Shown here: positions 21,381-31,436 of the stretch, one piece after another
How positions within the stretch are numbered: position 1 is the first letter of the stretch
How the letters are laid out: each line of letters opens with the position of its first letter
From: Lunularia cruciata
Taxonomy: Eukaryota > Streptophyta > Marchantiopsida > Lunulariales > Lunulariaceae
DNA: 64,000 nt
Direction: 5' to 3'
NCBI GenBank assembly: GCA_948567375.1
Contig: OX419760.1
Span: forward strand, 14,694,001-14,758,000
The notes under the pieces: model-generated
Databases searched by the model: none
The model's input: only the letters and a program-made list of their open reading frames with translations
What the model was told of the DNA's origin: nothing
Program-made: the position numbers and the translations under genes

Positions 21381-22740
21381 GATCGGTTCCCTGACAAAGA
21401 GTTGTATCACTTATCAGCAATGCAAAGTACAAGGTATGCAGCTGAATATCATTATCTGCATACTCTCCATTGTCTTGAGGGGACGGATCCGGAACAGCGG
21501 GCAGTCTTTCTCAGGAAAATAGGGTCGTACCAGCTTAAACACAGCATTTTATTTAAGATGGGCGAAGACGAAGTACTTTGGCGATGCTTGGAGTCATACG
21601 AAGTAGGAGGAGTGATTGAATCTTTACACTCCAAAGCATCGGGAGGACACTATGCTTTGAAGAATACTATAAAGAAAATTTTTTTGGCAGGGTATTGGGT
21701 GGCCTACAATGTACAAAGACGTGCATGCTCATATCCAAAGCTATGATGCTTGTCAGAGAACGGGGAAGCCGACGGCTACTTCTCAATGGCCTTTGAGACC
21801 AATTTTTCCTTTGGCCCCATTTGAGAAATGGGGGATTGAATTTGTGGGTCCCATTCAACCAGTGACCCGAGTCACAAGAAAGCAATACATTTTGGTTTGC
21901 ACTGACTATGCTACCAAGATGGTCAAAGTTGAAGCAACTTGCAGAGATGATGCTGAAACTATGGCAGAATTCTTCTTTCAAAACATCATCTCCCAATATA
22001 GGTCTCCTTTGGAATTGGTCAGTGACCGAGGAACACATTTTTTGAACTCTATAATGGAGGCGTTAACCAAGTACTTTCAGATTAAACATTGGAAGATGAC
22101 TCCTTATAACCCAAAAGCAAATGGCTTAGCGGAAAAAGCGAATGGGTTACTTTGCAAAATTTTGAATAAGGTGACTTTCAATTATGCCTATGATTGGGAT
22201 ACAAAATTACCAGCCACATTGTGGGCATATCAAACGACAGAAAAGATTACAACCAAACAAACTCCATACTTCTTGACATATGGCTTGCATCCTATACTAC
22301 CAGTTGAATTTGAAGTGCCAACATATCGGGTTCTTTGTGAAGAACAAATGTCGGAAGAGGAAAGTCAAGATATTTGGATTCATCAACTGATGTGGTTAGA
22401 AGAGAAAAGAGACAATGCAATGCAAACCATGAAAGAAGTACAAGCATCGAGGAAAATCAGGCACGATAAGAGAATCAAGCCTGTAACTGTACGTGAAGGC
22501 GATTTGGTTTTGTTATATGACAATTGCCAAATATTTTTTCCAGGAAAGTTGCATTTGAGATGGATGGGTCCCTATCGAGTTCTTCATCTTTACAAAAATG
22601 GGTCCATGCAGCTTGTAGACTTGGAAGGTAATCCTTTTGCCACTCGAGTAAACGGGTGGAGAGTTCGGAGATATTGGACCATAGACTCCGAAGTTTCTAA
22701 GACACCCGAGGTCTATGTTTGCGTGGACGCTCACATTTGA
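21381..22740 (+). pseudogene. pol: 2Y integrase
   Basis: The zinc domain starts near 21630 (SLHSKASGGHY). An extra G at about 21697 (TTGGGTGG against TTGGTGG in 2F) shifts the frame between the two His and the two Cys, and the first Cys is Tyr (SYDACQR; SCDACQR in 2F). From 21709 the core is open for 343 codons: Asp in CTDYATKM, Asp in VSDRGTHF, Glu in NGLAEKANG, so the catalytic triad is intact. The C-terminus has HDKRIKPVTVREGDLVLL and the GPY motif (RWMGPYRV). It ends in TGA at 22738-22740 with no chromodomain, three bases inside the polypurine tract. It would join cDNA to target DNA. Confidence 0.85.
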
Positions 22741-22751
22741 AGGAGGGGGTA
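22739..22751 (+). other. 2Y polypurine tract
   Basis: GAAGGAGGGGGTA directly precedes the 3' LTR start TGTGGGGCCC and overlaps the integrase stop. 2F and 2D have comparable tracts. Confidence 0.8.
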
Positions 22752-23164
22752 TGTGGGGCCCACATTTTTTGTTTTTTTTAAATAACAAAGAAGAAGTGTA
22801 TAGAGAAGTTGGATTGTGCCTGTATGGCCGAAGAAGGCAAAGAAAAGAGTCTTTGGGATGAAACCCAAAGTAAAGTGACTTCAGGTCATAAAGCAAAGTA
22901 CTCGGAAATGCCCTGTCAGCAAACAACTCAAAGTAAAGTGTCTTTGTATTGGAAGGAGCTCAACCCAAGGCAAAGATAGTCTAACAACCTTTTGTCGGGG
23001 TGAGAAATTCAAGAAGAGTCCGTTCAAAAACCGGCGGCCCATACACGCGAAGGTTGATTGACAGTGACAAGTGCATGCAGGAGGTGTGATTTCTTGGTAG
23101 AAACTCAAAGTGAAGAAAGACAAAGAAAGTGAAACTCTATAAAAATCAAACTTGCAATGACAAA

Positions 23165-25717
23165 ATGTTGAGTAATTTTCCTTTGCCGTTAAGAAGTCAT
23201 CTTGCAGGTGATCATGGGAAGGGAAATAGAGTTGGAATCGCGTTAGTGTGTAAGGGAGAAGTCCCAAGAGTGAAATTGAGAGATAGTGAGAAGGCAAAAG
23301 AGATGGTAGGAGGAAAGAAGAACTCTAGATTTACAGTGAGAAATCATGCAATTTGGAGGTTAGATGTGATCGCTAGGATTGAAGTCTTGAGCCAACTTCG
23401 GATCACTTTCTTGGCATGGAACTGGAATGTGAGCTTTCCAAGTTTCATGACAGAAATCATCAAGAGCAAGTGTCTCGATGGACCTGAGAAGGAAGGGAAG
23501 AGAGGAAATCCGGCTCGCTGGACAGAGTTGGATTGCAGACTCATATTCGGGAAGGAAGCAGGCTCGGAGCAATGAGCCACGTTCTTGGAGAAGGGGGAGA
23601 TAGCTCAAGAGACTCAAGAGGTGAGATGCATTCTTGTCAAAGCGGACGAAGAATGGGTACAAAGTTGAGAGCTACAAAGACCCTGTGAAGAGAGGAATTG
23701 TGAGTGCGCTGATGGCCATCCTGAAGCTAGAGACAACCACGTATGTGATGAAACACCAAGTGGTGTTCTTTCACAAGTTATTTGCAGGAGAACCGATCAA
23801 TTGGGCGAGGTGTTTCCATGGGAGGACAAGGCAAATGGTGTGGAATCTACGGGATAAATCGCCTCCACACTACATTGTCCCATTTACAATGCATTTTTAC
23901 CTCGGGCTAAATTTGCTGAACTCGGTGGAGCAAACTCGGATGGTATCGCACTTCCATCCTGATTTGAGAAAGGAGGTCGATGTCAAGGAGCAGCAATACA
24001 TCTTGCAAATCAGGAGCACCAACGACTACTACACAAAGATAGGGAAGAACATGGAGATCGAAGTGAGTACCCCAAATACAAAGAAGAGAAGTCGGCAGTG
24101 CAAAGCCGAAGACACAAAGAAACCTCGGAAGACCAGGAGAGGCAACCCGAGGCAAGGTATGGTGGTGATCGAGTCGGAGGATGAAGACTTGGAAGTTGAT
24201 GCCAAGCTCAAGACTGAAGACTCAGAACACAAGGAGGAGCCTGAGCTAACGCTACAGAGTGGAGATACAAGTAGCAACAGCGATGAAGGAGGAGAGATGA
24301 CATCGGCACCGGCGGTTGAAGAAGAAGAAGAAAAAGGAGTGCAGGCAGAATTCGAAGCCGACGGCAACACTTAGTTGGAAGACAAAGTAATTGAGCCCGA
24401 AGAGATGAAGATCGCAATACAAAGAGGAGTTCGCTTGAGACGGAAGGCAAAGTGGGAAGCAGGTCTGAGTACAGTGAAGGAAGAAGCACTTGAAAGCTTG
24501 GGAAGCAAGGCGTCAATTCCGATACGACGACTGCAGAGAAGAAGGCGAGTATAAAGAGAAGAAGAGGTAAAGAAGGAGATCACTTCACAGGTTGAAGTAG
24601 TTGCTTGTGATGGAGTGGAGTACCTGCAAGAAGTGGTGTGCCCATTGTTAGTAAAGCTAGAGTACCGGAAGAAGGAGATGCATTTGACTTGTCCAGAGGT
24701 GAAGATTGTGTGCAGGTATTAGCAAGACTGGAAGAAGAAAACTCGGAGTTGAAGAAGAGTATAAACCGAGGTGAGGAGGAAAGAGAAGTATTGCAAGCGG
24801 AGGCAGTAGTGAGAAGTCAGTGAATTATTGAGAGTGATCTTGTGAAGAAGAGTGACACAACAAGGGAGAGACAAGTAGCTGAGTACGAGATCTTGAAGCA
24901 GCAATTTGCTGATTCAAGAGTAGAGGTTATCCATGCTATGGCGAGAGTAGCTGCAAAGGATCAGGAGCTTGATAGGGTGATGGAGAGTGTCAAGGAGAAG
25001 AAGCAACTTTGGCAGCAAGAGTTGGCAGCACAATATAGAGAAGAAGACAAATTACAAGAGTTACTTTGTAATCAAGAGGAGAGAGTTGTACAGAAGGAGA
25101 AGGAAAAGGAGTCGGTGAAAGCCGAGTTCGAGGCGGAGTTGGCAATGTACCGAGAGGATTGGCTTGCAGATTGGGAACGTGAAAGGAAGACAAGATTGGA
25201 GCCTTTGAAGGAGATAGTCCTCCGGATGAATGCAATGTTAAGTACAGAGGCCAGCATTCGGATTGAAGAGACCAGGCTGCACGAGTTGAAGTTGTTGGTG
25301 CAGGAGACGAGGCAAAGATAGGCAAAGGATATAGATATGAATGCCTTGTTAATTAGTCTCAGAAATCGTGTAGACAAAAAGATCTTAGAGGTAGAAGATA
25401 ACATTTCAATTAGATTAGACTTAGTGAAAATAGAGATAGAAAAACTTTGGAAAGATGTTAGAGCAAAACCCGAAGTAGATAACATAGGAGTACAAATGTC
25501 TTTGGAGTTACCAATGGAGACATTAGAGAAGAGTGGGTTGAGAGATGAAGAGTTAGATAGATTACCCACTAGTGGAATTTCATATCAAGAAAGAGAATTG
25601 TTGGATCTGGTAGAAGAAGTAGAAGATATGAAACCTGAGGACAGAGTAGTAGGAAGTAAAGTTACTTCGGGTTTGGGTTTGAAAGCCAATGACGAAGTAG
25701 ACATCAGATCGGATTAG
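23165..25717 (+). pseudogene. 2Y lORF, 3' LTR copy (best preserved)
   Basis: An ~850-codon frame lies wholly in U3, in element sense. Pieces: 23129-23575, 23634-24374, 24638-24823, 24842-25321 and 25337-25717. Start ATG 23165 (MLSNFPLPLRS) is conserved between copies. Approximate layout: residues 1-60 basic; 60-135 conserved (RNHAIWRLDVIARIEVL, ITFLAWNWNVSFPSFM); 155-290 conserved (NGYKVESYKDPVKRGI, HQVVFFHKLF, EPINWARCFHGR, PPHYIVPFTMHFYLGLNLL, HFHPDLRKE); 290-330 basic; 330-400 acidic; 530-720 coiled coil; 720-850 C-terminal domain. Stops at 23573, 24372 and 25319 and frameshifts disable this copy. I do not recognise the family with certainty. The central region recalls the plant 'putative transposon protein' domain, only as a guess. 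Confidence 0.75.
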
Positions 25718-25832
25718 TAACAGTTTTGAGATTTGAAGAGGCAGATATGAAGAGGTGTATTGTCATTTCAGATCTGGAGGTTAGAAAAGTTTTTATAGAA
25801 CAGTATAGTTGTTAGAACTGTTGATTTGTTCA

Positions 25833-25843
25833 CTACTTAAGAG
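25833..25843 (+). promoter_or_regulatory. TATA-like box of 2Y 3' LTR
   Basis: CTACTTAAGAG occurs 116 bp after the lORF stop and ~670 bp before the LTR end, at the same place as in nine other LTR copies. Confidence 0.5.
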
Positions 25844-26509
25844 TGGCATTTGCAGAGAAATGTTGTTCAGTGCTCATAATTTTTGAGAATAGATAAAGCA
25901 AAGTGCTGTGAAGCAGTGCTCGTTGCTTGAGCTTGATTCTGAGTATCAACTTTACAATTGTGTTTGTAAGTGTTTGGAGAAATTTGAAGTGCAAGTCAGT
26001 GTGCTTGTTTGATGTTGGATTCCACAGCCTTGATCTTCATTCTGTGTGTTTGATCCTGAGTGAAGTGCAATCAGAGCAATGCCTTGACAGATCTGAGAGG
26101 AATTGTAGTGTTGGTAGTATTTTGCATTTGTGAGTGCAATGCAAAGTTGATGTGAAGCAATTTCCATAGAGGAAGTTGTGCCTTCAGTGGAAGGGTGGAA
26201 CACAATTCTGAGGCGAAGTCATTTTGCAGTGAAGTGTCATTTTTGGGAGAGCCTGAATCATCACAATCAAGATTGTTTGGAAAGATTTGATGGAGTTGTG
26301 ATTAAGAAGTGTGAATTTGTGACAAGATTGCGAATTAGTGCTTGTTACTCTCTTCTGGGTGTGGTTTCTACGTGAGAGATTAAAGACGCAACCAAGAAGA
26401 ACTACATGGTTACTTTGCTTCATATTTGGAAATTTTTGACTCGTATCTCTGCGAGAACAAACTTTACTTACCCGATTACCACAAAAGTGATATTTGCCGG
26501 GTTGTCACA

Positions 26510-26814
26510 ATTCCTTTATACTTTTTGACTTTACTTGACTTTTAACCTACTAACTTGAGTTACTCCAATAATTAGTAACTTTGGTGCATAACTATTTCAC
26601 AAGTATATAAACAAGGGGTGAGGAAGAACTAATCATCCTTTCATTTGCAATTATCTCTCTCTCATTGAGTTCTCTAGTGAGTAATGTATTGAGTATTGGA
26701 GTGTTAGCTTTGGAAGAGTATGATGGGATAAGGTTCTTTGCCTTCTCAGTCTATGGTGCGTTATCATAATAGCCATAAGAGGTTCATCCTGAGTGAGCGA
26801 CATGCCAGCTCATA
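26510..26814 (+). repeat. 1B 3' LTR, second part
   Basis: It continues the 1B LTR after 2Y, starting with the duplicated ATTCC and ending CCAGCTCATA, a decayed form of the family end CCGGCTCACA. The next base is internal sequence of element 2D, so 1B was inserted into 2D. Confidence 0.88.
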
Positions 26815-27388
26815 GGACATAGAGATTGCAAGCTGTATGTCACATCTATCCCCATTGATTTGGGGTCAAGTGTGAATGTCATGATAGAAGACATTGCAAA
26901 TCTATTGGAGTACACTATGTTTGAACCAACACCCCAAATTCTGAAATTTGTGGATCAAATCAAGAGATGGCCTTTGGATACGCTATCAAAATTACTACAA
27001 TCATGGGAGGGATGCACTTCAAGTTAAACTACATCGTGTTACAACTAGTAACCAAAACTAGTTACCTGCACTTGACTGGAAGACCCTAGTTGTACAATGC
27101 CCATGTGATTGTAGATTGGCACCAACAAAAGCTAAGGTTCACAAACATCTCATATGAAGATTAGAAGTTGGTGATTGTGAGTTGGACAAAGGTTCCTCAC
27201 CTTGGGGAGACAACTTTGTTTGAAGATGAAGATGAATCCAAAGATTTATTGTCTTTGTCTTAAGAAGACTTTGAAGACAAAGTCCAAGTTAATTTCTTGG
27301 AATGCTACAAGGAAGAGGTCAAAGATTTTGTGCAAATTTGTGGAAGTCTTCATTGATGATTTTTGTGTGTTTAGGCAAAGAGAAGTAT
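26815..27388 (+). pseudogene. pol: 2D protease region with large internal deletion
   Basis: It matches 2Y 16725-17230 (protease with PIDLGSSVNV in place of PIDSGSGVN, then the TFEPTPQILKFVDQ segment and the acidic linker). At about 27318 it jumps to the RT palm (KFVEVFIDDFCVF), so ~0.75 kb of linker and early RT present in L-free 2Y is lost. It is then cut at 27388 by solo LTR 2G; the same frame resumes at 49387. It is the left visible part of the host element of the whole nest. Confidence 0.8.
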
Positions 27389-28734
27389 TATGATAACCCG
27401 GCAAATATCACTTTTGCGATAGTCAAGTAAGTAAAGTTTGTTCCCACAAAGATACAATTCAGAATTGGTCAAATGCAAAGTCAAATGTCACAATGTAGTC
27501 CTTCTTGATTTCATCTTTAATCTCTCACGTACCAAGTACACCCAGAAGAGAGTAACAAGCACTGACTTGCAGTCTTGTCACAACAATTAGTCACCCATAA
27601 TCACAACTTCATCAAATCTTTCCAAACACAATCTTGATTGTGATGATTCAAAATCTCCTGAAAATAGCACTTCATTGCAAAATGACTTGGCCTCAGAATT
27701 GTGTTCCGCCCCTCCACTAAAAGCACATATTCCTCAATCAAAATTGCTTCATATCAACTTTGTGCTGCATTCACAATTGCAAAATACTACCAACACTACA
27801 ATGTCTCTTAGATCTATCAAGGCATTGCTCAGATTGCACTTCACTCAAGATCAACACAAAAAATGAAGATCAAGGCTGTGGAATCCAACATCCAACAATC
27901 ACATTGATTTGCACTTCAGAATTCTCCACACATTCACAAGCACAACAAACACAATGTTGATACTTGGAATCAAGCTTAAGCGATGAGCATTGAAATCAGC
28001 ACTTTGCTTTATCTATTCTCATAAATAATGAATATTGAACAACATTTTAGTGCAAATGCCACCTTTAAATAGGCAGAGCACTTGATAGTTACTAACAACT
28101 ATATTATTTTATAACAACTATTCCTACCTATGGATCCAAAATGACAATGCACTTGCCTCTTCAAATCTCAAAACTATTACTACTCTGATCCGATGTCTAC
28201 TTCTTCCTCGGCTTCCAATCCCAAAGTAACCTCATATACTACTTTATCCTCGGGTTTTGCAACTACTAATTCCTCTACCAATACTAACACTTCTTCCTCC
28301 TGATCTACAATTCTCTTCATAGTTAACCCTTCTACTTCTTTATCTCTTGACCCACTATTCTATAATATCTTCAATGGTAACTCCAAATATATCTATACTC
28401 CTATCTCATCTACTTCGGGCTTTGCTCTTACATCTTTCCAAAGTTTATCTATCTCTAACTTAACCAAATCTAAGTTGATCGTGATATTGTCTTCCACTTC
28501 CAATATCTTCCTATCCACACAAGCTCTAAGACTAATAAATAATAAATTCAAATCTTTATCCTTCACAGATCTCCTCCTTGTCTCTTGCACCAACAACTTC
28601 AACTCGTGCAATCTCTTTTCCTCAATTTTCACATTAGCTTCTTTACTCAGCATTGCATTCATCTTTGTTACAATATCCTTTAATAGCTTGAGTCTCATCC
28701 TTCTCTCACATTCTTGATCCGCCAACCAATCTTT
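27389..28734 (-). repeat. 2G solo LTR, segment 1 (3' end of LTR)
   Basis: It begins TATGATAACCC, a decayed TGTGACAACCC, on the plus strand. It contains the R/U5 block, a TATA-like box at 28062 and the lORF C-terminus (28185-28734, Leu/Glu-rich, including NITINLDLVKLEIDKLW). It is interrupted at 28734 by 2F. The left flank AGTAT and the flank after segment 3 (AGTAC at 49387) form the target duplication. Confidence 0.85.
28062..28072 (-). promoter_or_regulatory. TATA-like box of LTR 2G
   Basis: The element strand reads CTATTTAAAGG, in the usual place downstream of lORF. Confidence 0.5.
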
Positions 28735-29405
28735 TGTGACAACCTGGCAAATATCACTTTTGCGGTAATTGGGTAAGTAAAGTTTGTTCTCGCAGAGATA
28801 CTGGTCAGAATTGGTCAAGTATGAAGTCAAACAGTAACAATCTTTAGTTCTTCTTGGTTGCGTCTTTAATCTCTCAAGTAGAAAGCACATCCAAAAGAGA
28901 GTAACAAGCACTGATTTGCAGTCTTGTCACAAATTAACATTCCTTAATCACAACTCCATCAAATCTTTCCAAACAATCTTGATTGTGATGATTTAGGCTC
29001 TCCCAAAAACGGCACTTCACTGCAAAACGACTTCACTTCAAAATTATGTTCTACCTCTCCAATGAAGGCACAACTTCCTTGATCAAAATTGCTTCACATC
29101 AACACTACACTACACTCACAAATGCAAAATACCACCAACACTACAATTCCTCTCAGATCTATCAAGGCATTGCTCCGATTGCACTTCACTTAGGATCAAA
29201 CACACAATATGAAGATCAAGGCTGTAGAATCCAACATCCAACACACACACTGACTTGCACTTTGAATTTCTCCACACACTCACAAACACAAACATAGAGT
29301 TGATACTCAGAATCAAGCTCAAGCAACGAGCACTACTTCATAGCACTTTGCTTTATCTATTCTTGGAAATAATGAGCACAAAACAACATTTGACTATGAA
29401 TGCAA

Positions 29406-29416
29406 TCTTTAAATAG
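29406..29416 (-). promoter_or_regulatory. TATA-like box of 2F 3' LTR
   Basis: The element strand reads CTATTTAAAGA in the conserved position. Confidence 0.5.
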
Positions 29417-31436
29417 GCATAGCTCTCCAGCAGTTATCTAACAACTATACCGTTCAACAACAACTCTTCCTACCTACAGATCCAAACTGACAATGCAACT
29501 CTTCATATCTGCCTCTTCAAATCTCAAAATTGTTACTACTCTGATCTGATGTCTACTTCTTCCTCAGCTTCCAATCCCGAAGTACCTTCACATACTACAT
29601 TGTCCTTGGGTTTCACAACTTCTAATTCCTCTACCAATTCTAACTTTTCTCCATCTTGATCTATGATTCCCATCACAGATAATCCATCTAACTCTCTATC
29701 TCCTAACTCACACTTCTCTTATCTCCAACGGTAATTCCAAAGACATTTGCACTCCTATGTTATCTACTTTGGGTTTTGCTCTCACATCCTTCCAAAGTTT
29801 ATCTATCTCTAATTTCACTAAGTCTAATCTAATCATGATAATGTCTTCTACTTCCAATGTCTTCTTATCTACATGAGCTCTGAGACTGATAAGCAAGGTG
29901 TTCAAATCTTTATCCTTTTCATTTCTCCTCCTCATCTCTTGCACCAACAACTTCAACTCGTGCACTCTCATTTCTTCAATTTGCACGCTGGCCTCTATAC
30001 TCAACATTATGTTTATCCTCATAACTATCTCCTTCAATGGCTCCAATCTCATTCTTCTCTCCCATTCTCAATCTGCAAGCCAATCTTCTCTATATATTGC
30101 CAATTATGCCTTGAACTCAGCTTTCACTGTCTCCTTCTCCTTCTCCTTCTCCTTCTGCACAATCTTCTCCTCTAGACTGTGAAGTAACTCTCTCAGTCTT
30201 TCTTCCTCTCTATACCTCACTATCAACTCTCTTTGCCAAATTTGCTTCTCCTTGACACTCTCCATCACTCTATCAAGCTCTTGCTCCTTCTCTACTATAG
30301 CATGGATGATTTCTAATCTCAAATCAACAAATAGCTGCTTCAAAATTTCATACTTGGCTATCTATCTTTCCCTAGCTATGACATTCTGCTATATTATTCT
30401 CTCTCTACTCTGTACTTCTCTCTTCAAGTTCTTGATTACTTGATTCTGTACTACTACATCTTCTTGTAGTACTTCCCTTTCCTCCTCACCTTGGATTATA
30501 CTCTTCTTCAACTCCAAGTTCTCTTCTTCTAATCTAGCTAACACTTGCAACACAATCTTCACCTCCAGACACTTTGCCTGCATCTCCTTCTTCTTGTGTT
30601 CTAACTTCACTAACAACAGGCACACAATCTCCCTCAATTATTCTACACCTTCACTTGTATTTATTTTGACTTGCGGACTTGTCTCCTTCTTCATCTCTTC
30701 CTTGCTCAACACTCGCCGTCTAAGCCACAATCGCCTTATAGGAATGGACTCTTTGCTCCCCAAACTTCTATCTTCCTCTTTTCTTACCTTACTTGGCCCC
30801 ACTTCATACTTTGCCTTACGTTTGGAACAAACTCCCCTTTGAAGTTTCAAGTTACCTTTCTCTTCCATCTCCATCTTGGCTTCCTCCTCCGTCTCCATCT
30901 TTGCTTCCTCCTCTTTGGGTACCGACTTCATCTCCACTCCATCATCGCTGTCACTACTCATGTCTCCTCTCTGCAGCGTGAACTCGGGTTCTTCCTCCTT
31001 CTGTGAGTCTTTGGACTGGCACTCGGCTTCTCCTTCTGACTCTTCTTCCGACAATGCAATTACCACAAGTTCTTTCCTTGGGTTCACCTTTCTAGCCTTC
31101 CAAGATCACGCTTTCTCTTCTTCTTCTTCTCCTTGTTGACTCCGCTTCTTCAACTTTGGAGTGCTCACCTCCAACTGCACACTCTTCTCCTTCAACATGT
31201 AGTACTCATCACTACTCTTGATCTTAAGAATGTATTGCTGCTCCTCCGTATCAACATCTCTTTTCAAGTCAGGATGGAAATGAGACACCATCTTATTTTA
31301 CTCCACCACATTGAGCAAGTTCAGCCCCATTTAGAAATGGGCTGCAAACTACACAATGTAATGTGGAGGCGCCTTGTCCCACAAATTCCACACCATCTGT
31401 CTTGTCCTCTAATGAAGACACTTTGCCCCGAGAACC

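Larger units (their letters stand above)
10288..26509 (+). mobile_element. Element 2Y: complete family-2 retrotransposon with 3.7 kb LTRs
   Basis: This 16.2 kb element (13.7 kb without the nested L) has both LTRs (10288-14029 and 22752-26509), primer site, gag, protease, RT, RNase H, integrase and polypurine tract. It begins TGTGGGGCC and ends GTTGTCACA. It is flanked by ATTCT and ATTCC, which by comparison with 1A is an ATTCC target duplication with one change. The LTRs differ at about 34 of ~310 positions in the stretch I compared by eye (10320-10620 against 22790-23095), mostly transitions, so the insertion is old. No chromodomain follows the integrase. Confidence 0.93.
22752..26509 (+). 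repeat. 2Y 3' LTR (3758 bp)
   Basis: It runs from TGTGGGGCCCACA to GGGTTGTCACA, collinear with 10288-14029. It carries the better preserved lORF, a TATA-like box at 25833 and the conserved R/U5 block. The right flank ATTCC is the target duplication. Confidence 0.93.

Noticed and set aside
22560-22740. Chromodomain after integrase (chromovirus)
   Set aside because: The frame ends shortly after the GPY region in 2Y and the same holds in 2F; there is no room for a chromodomain.
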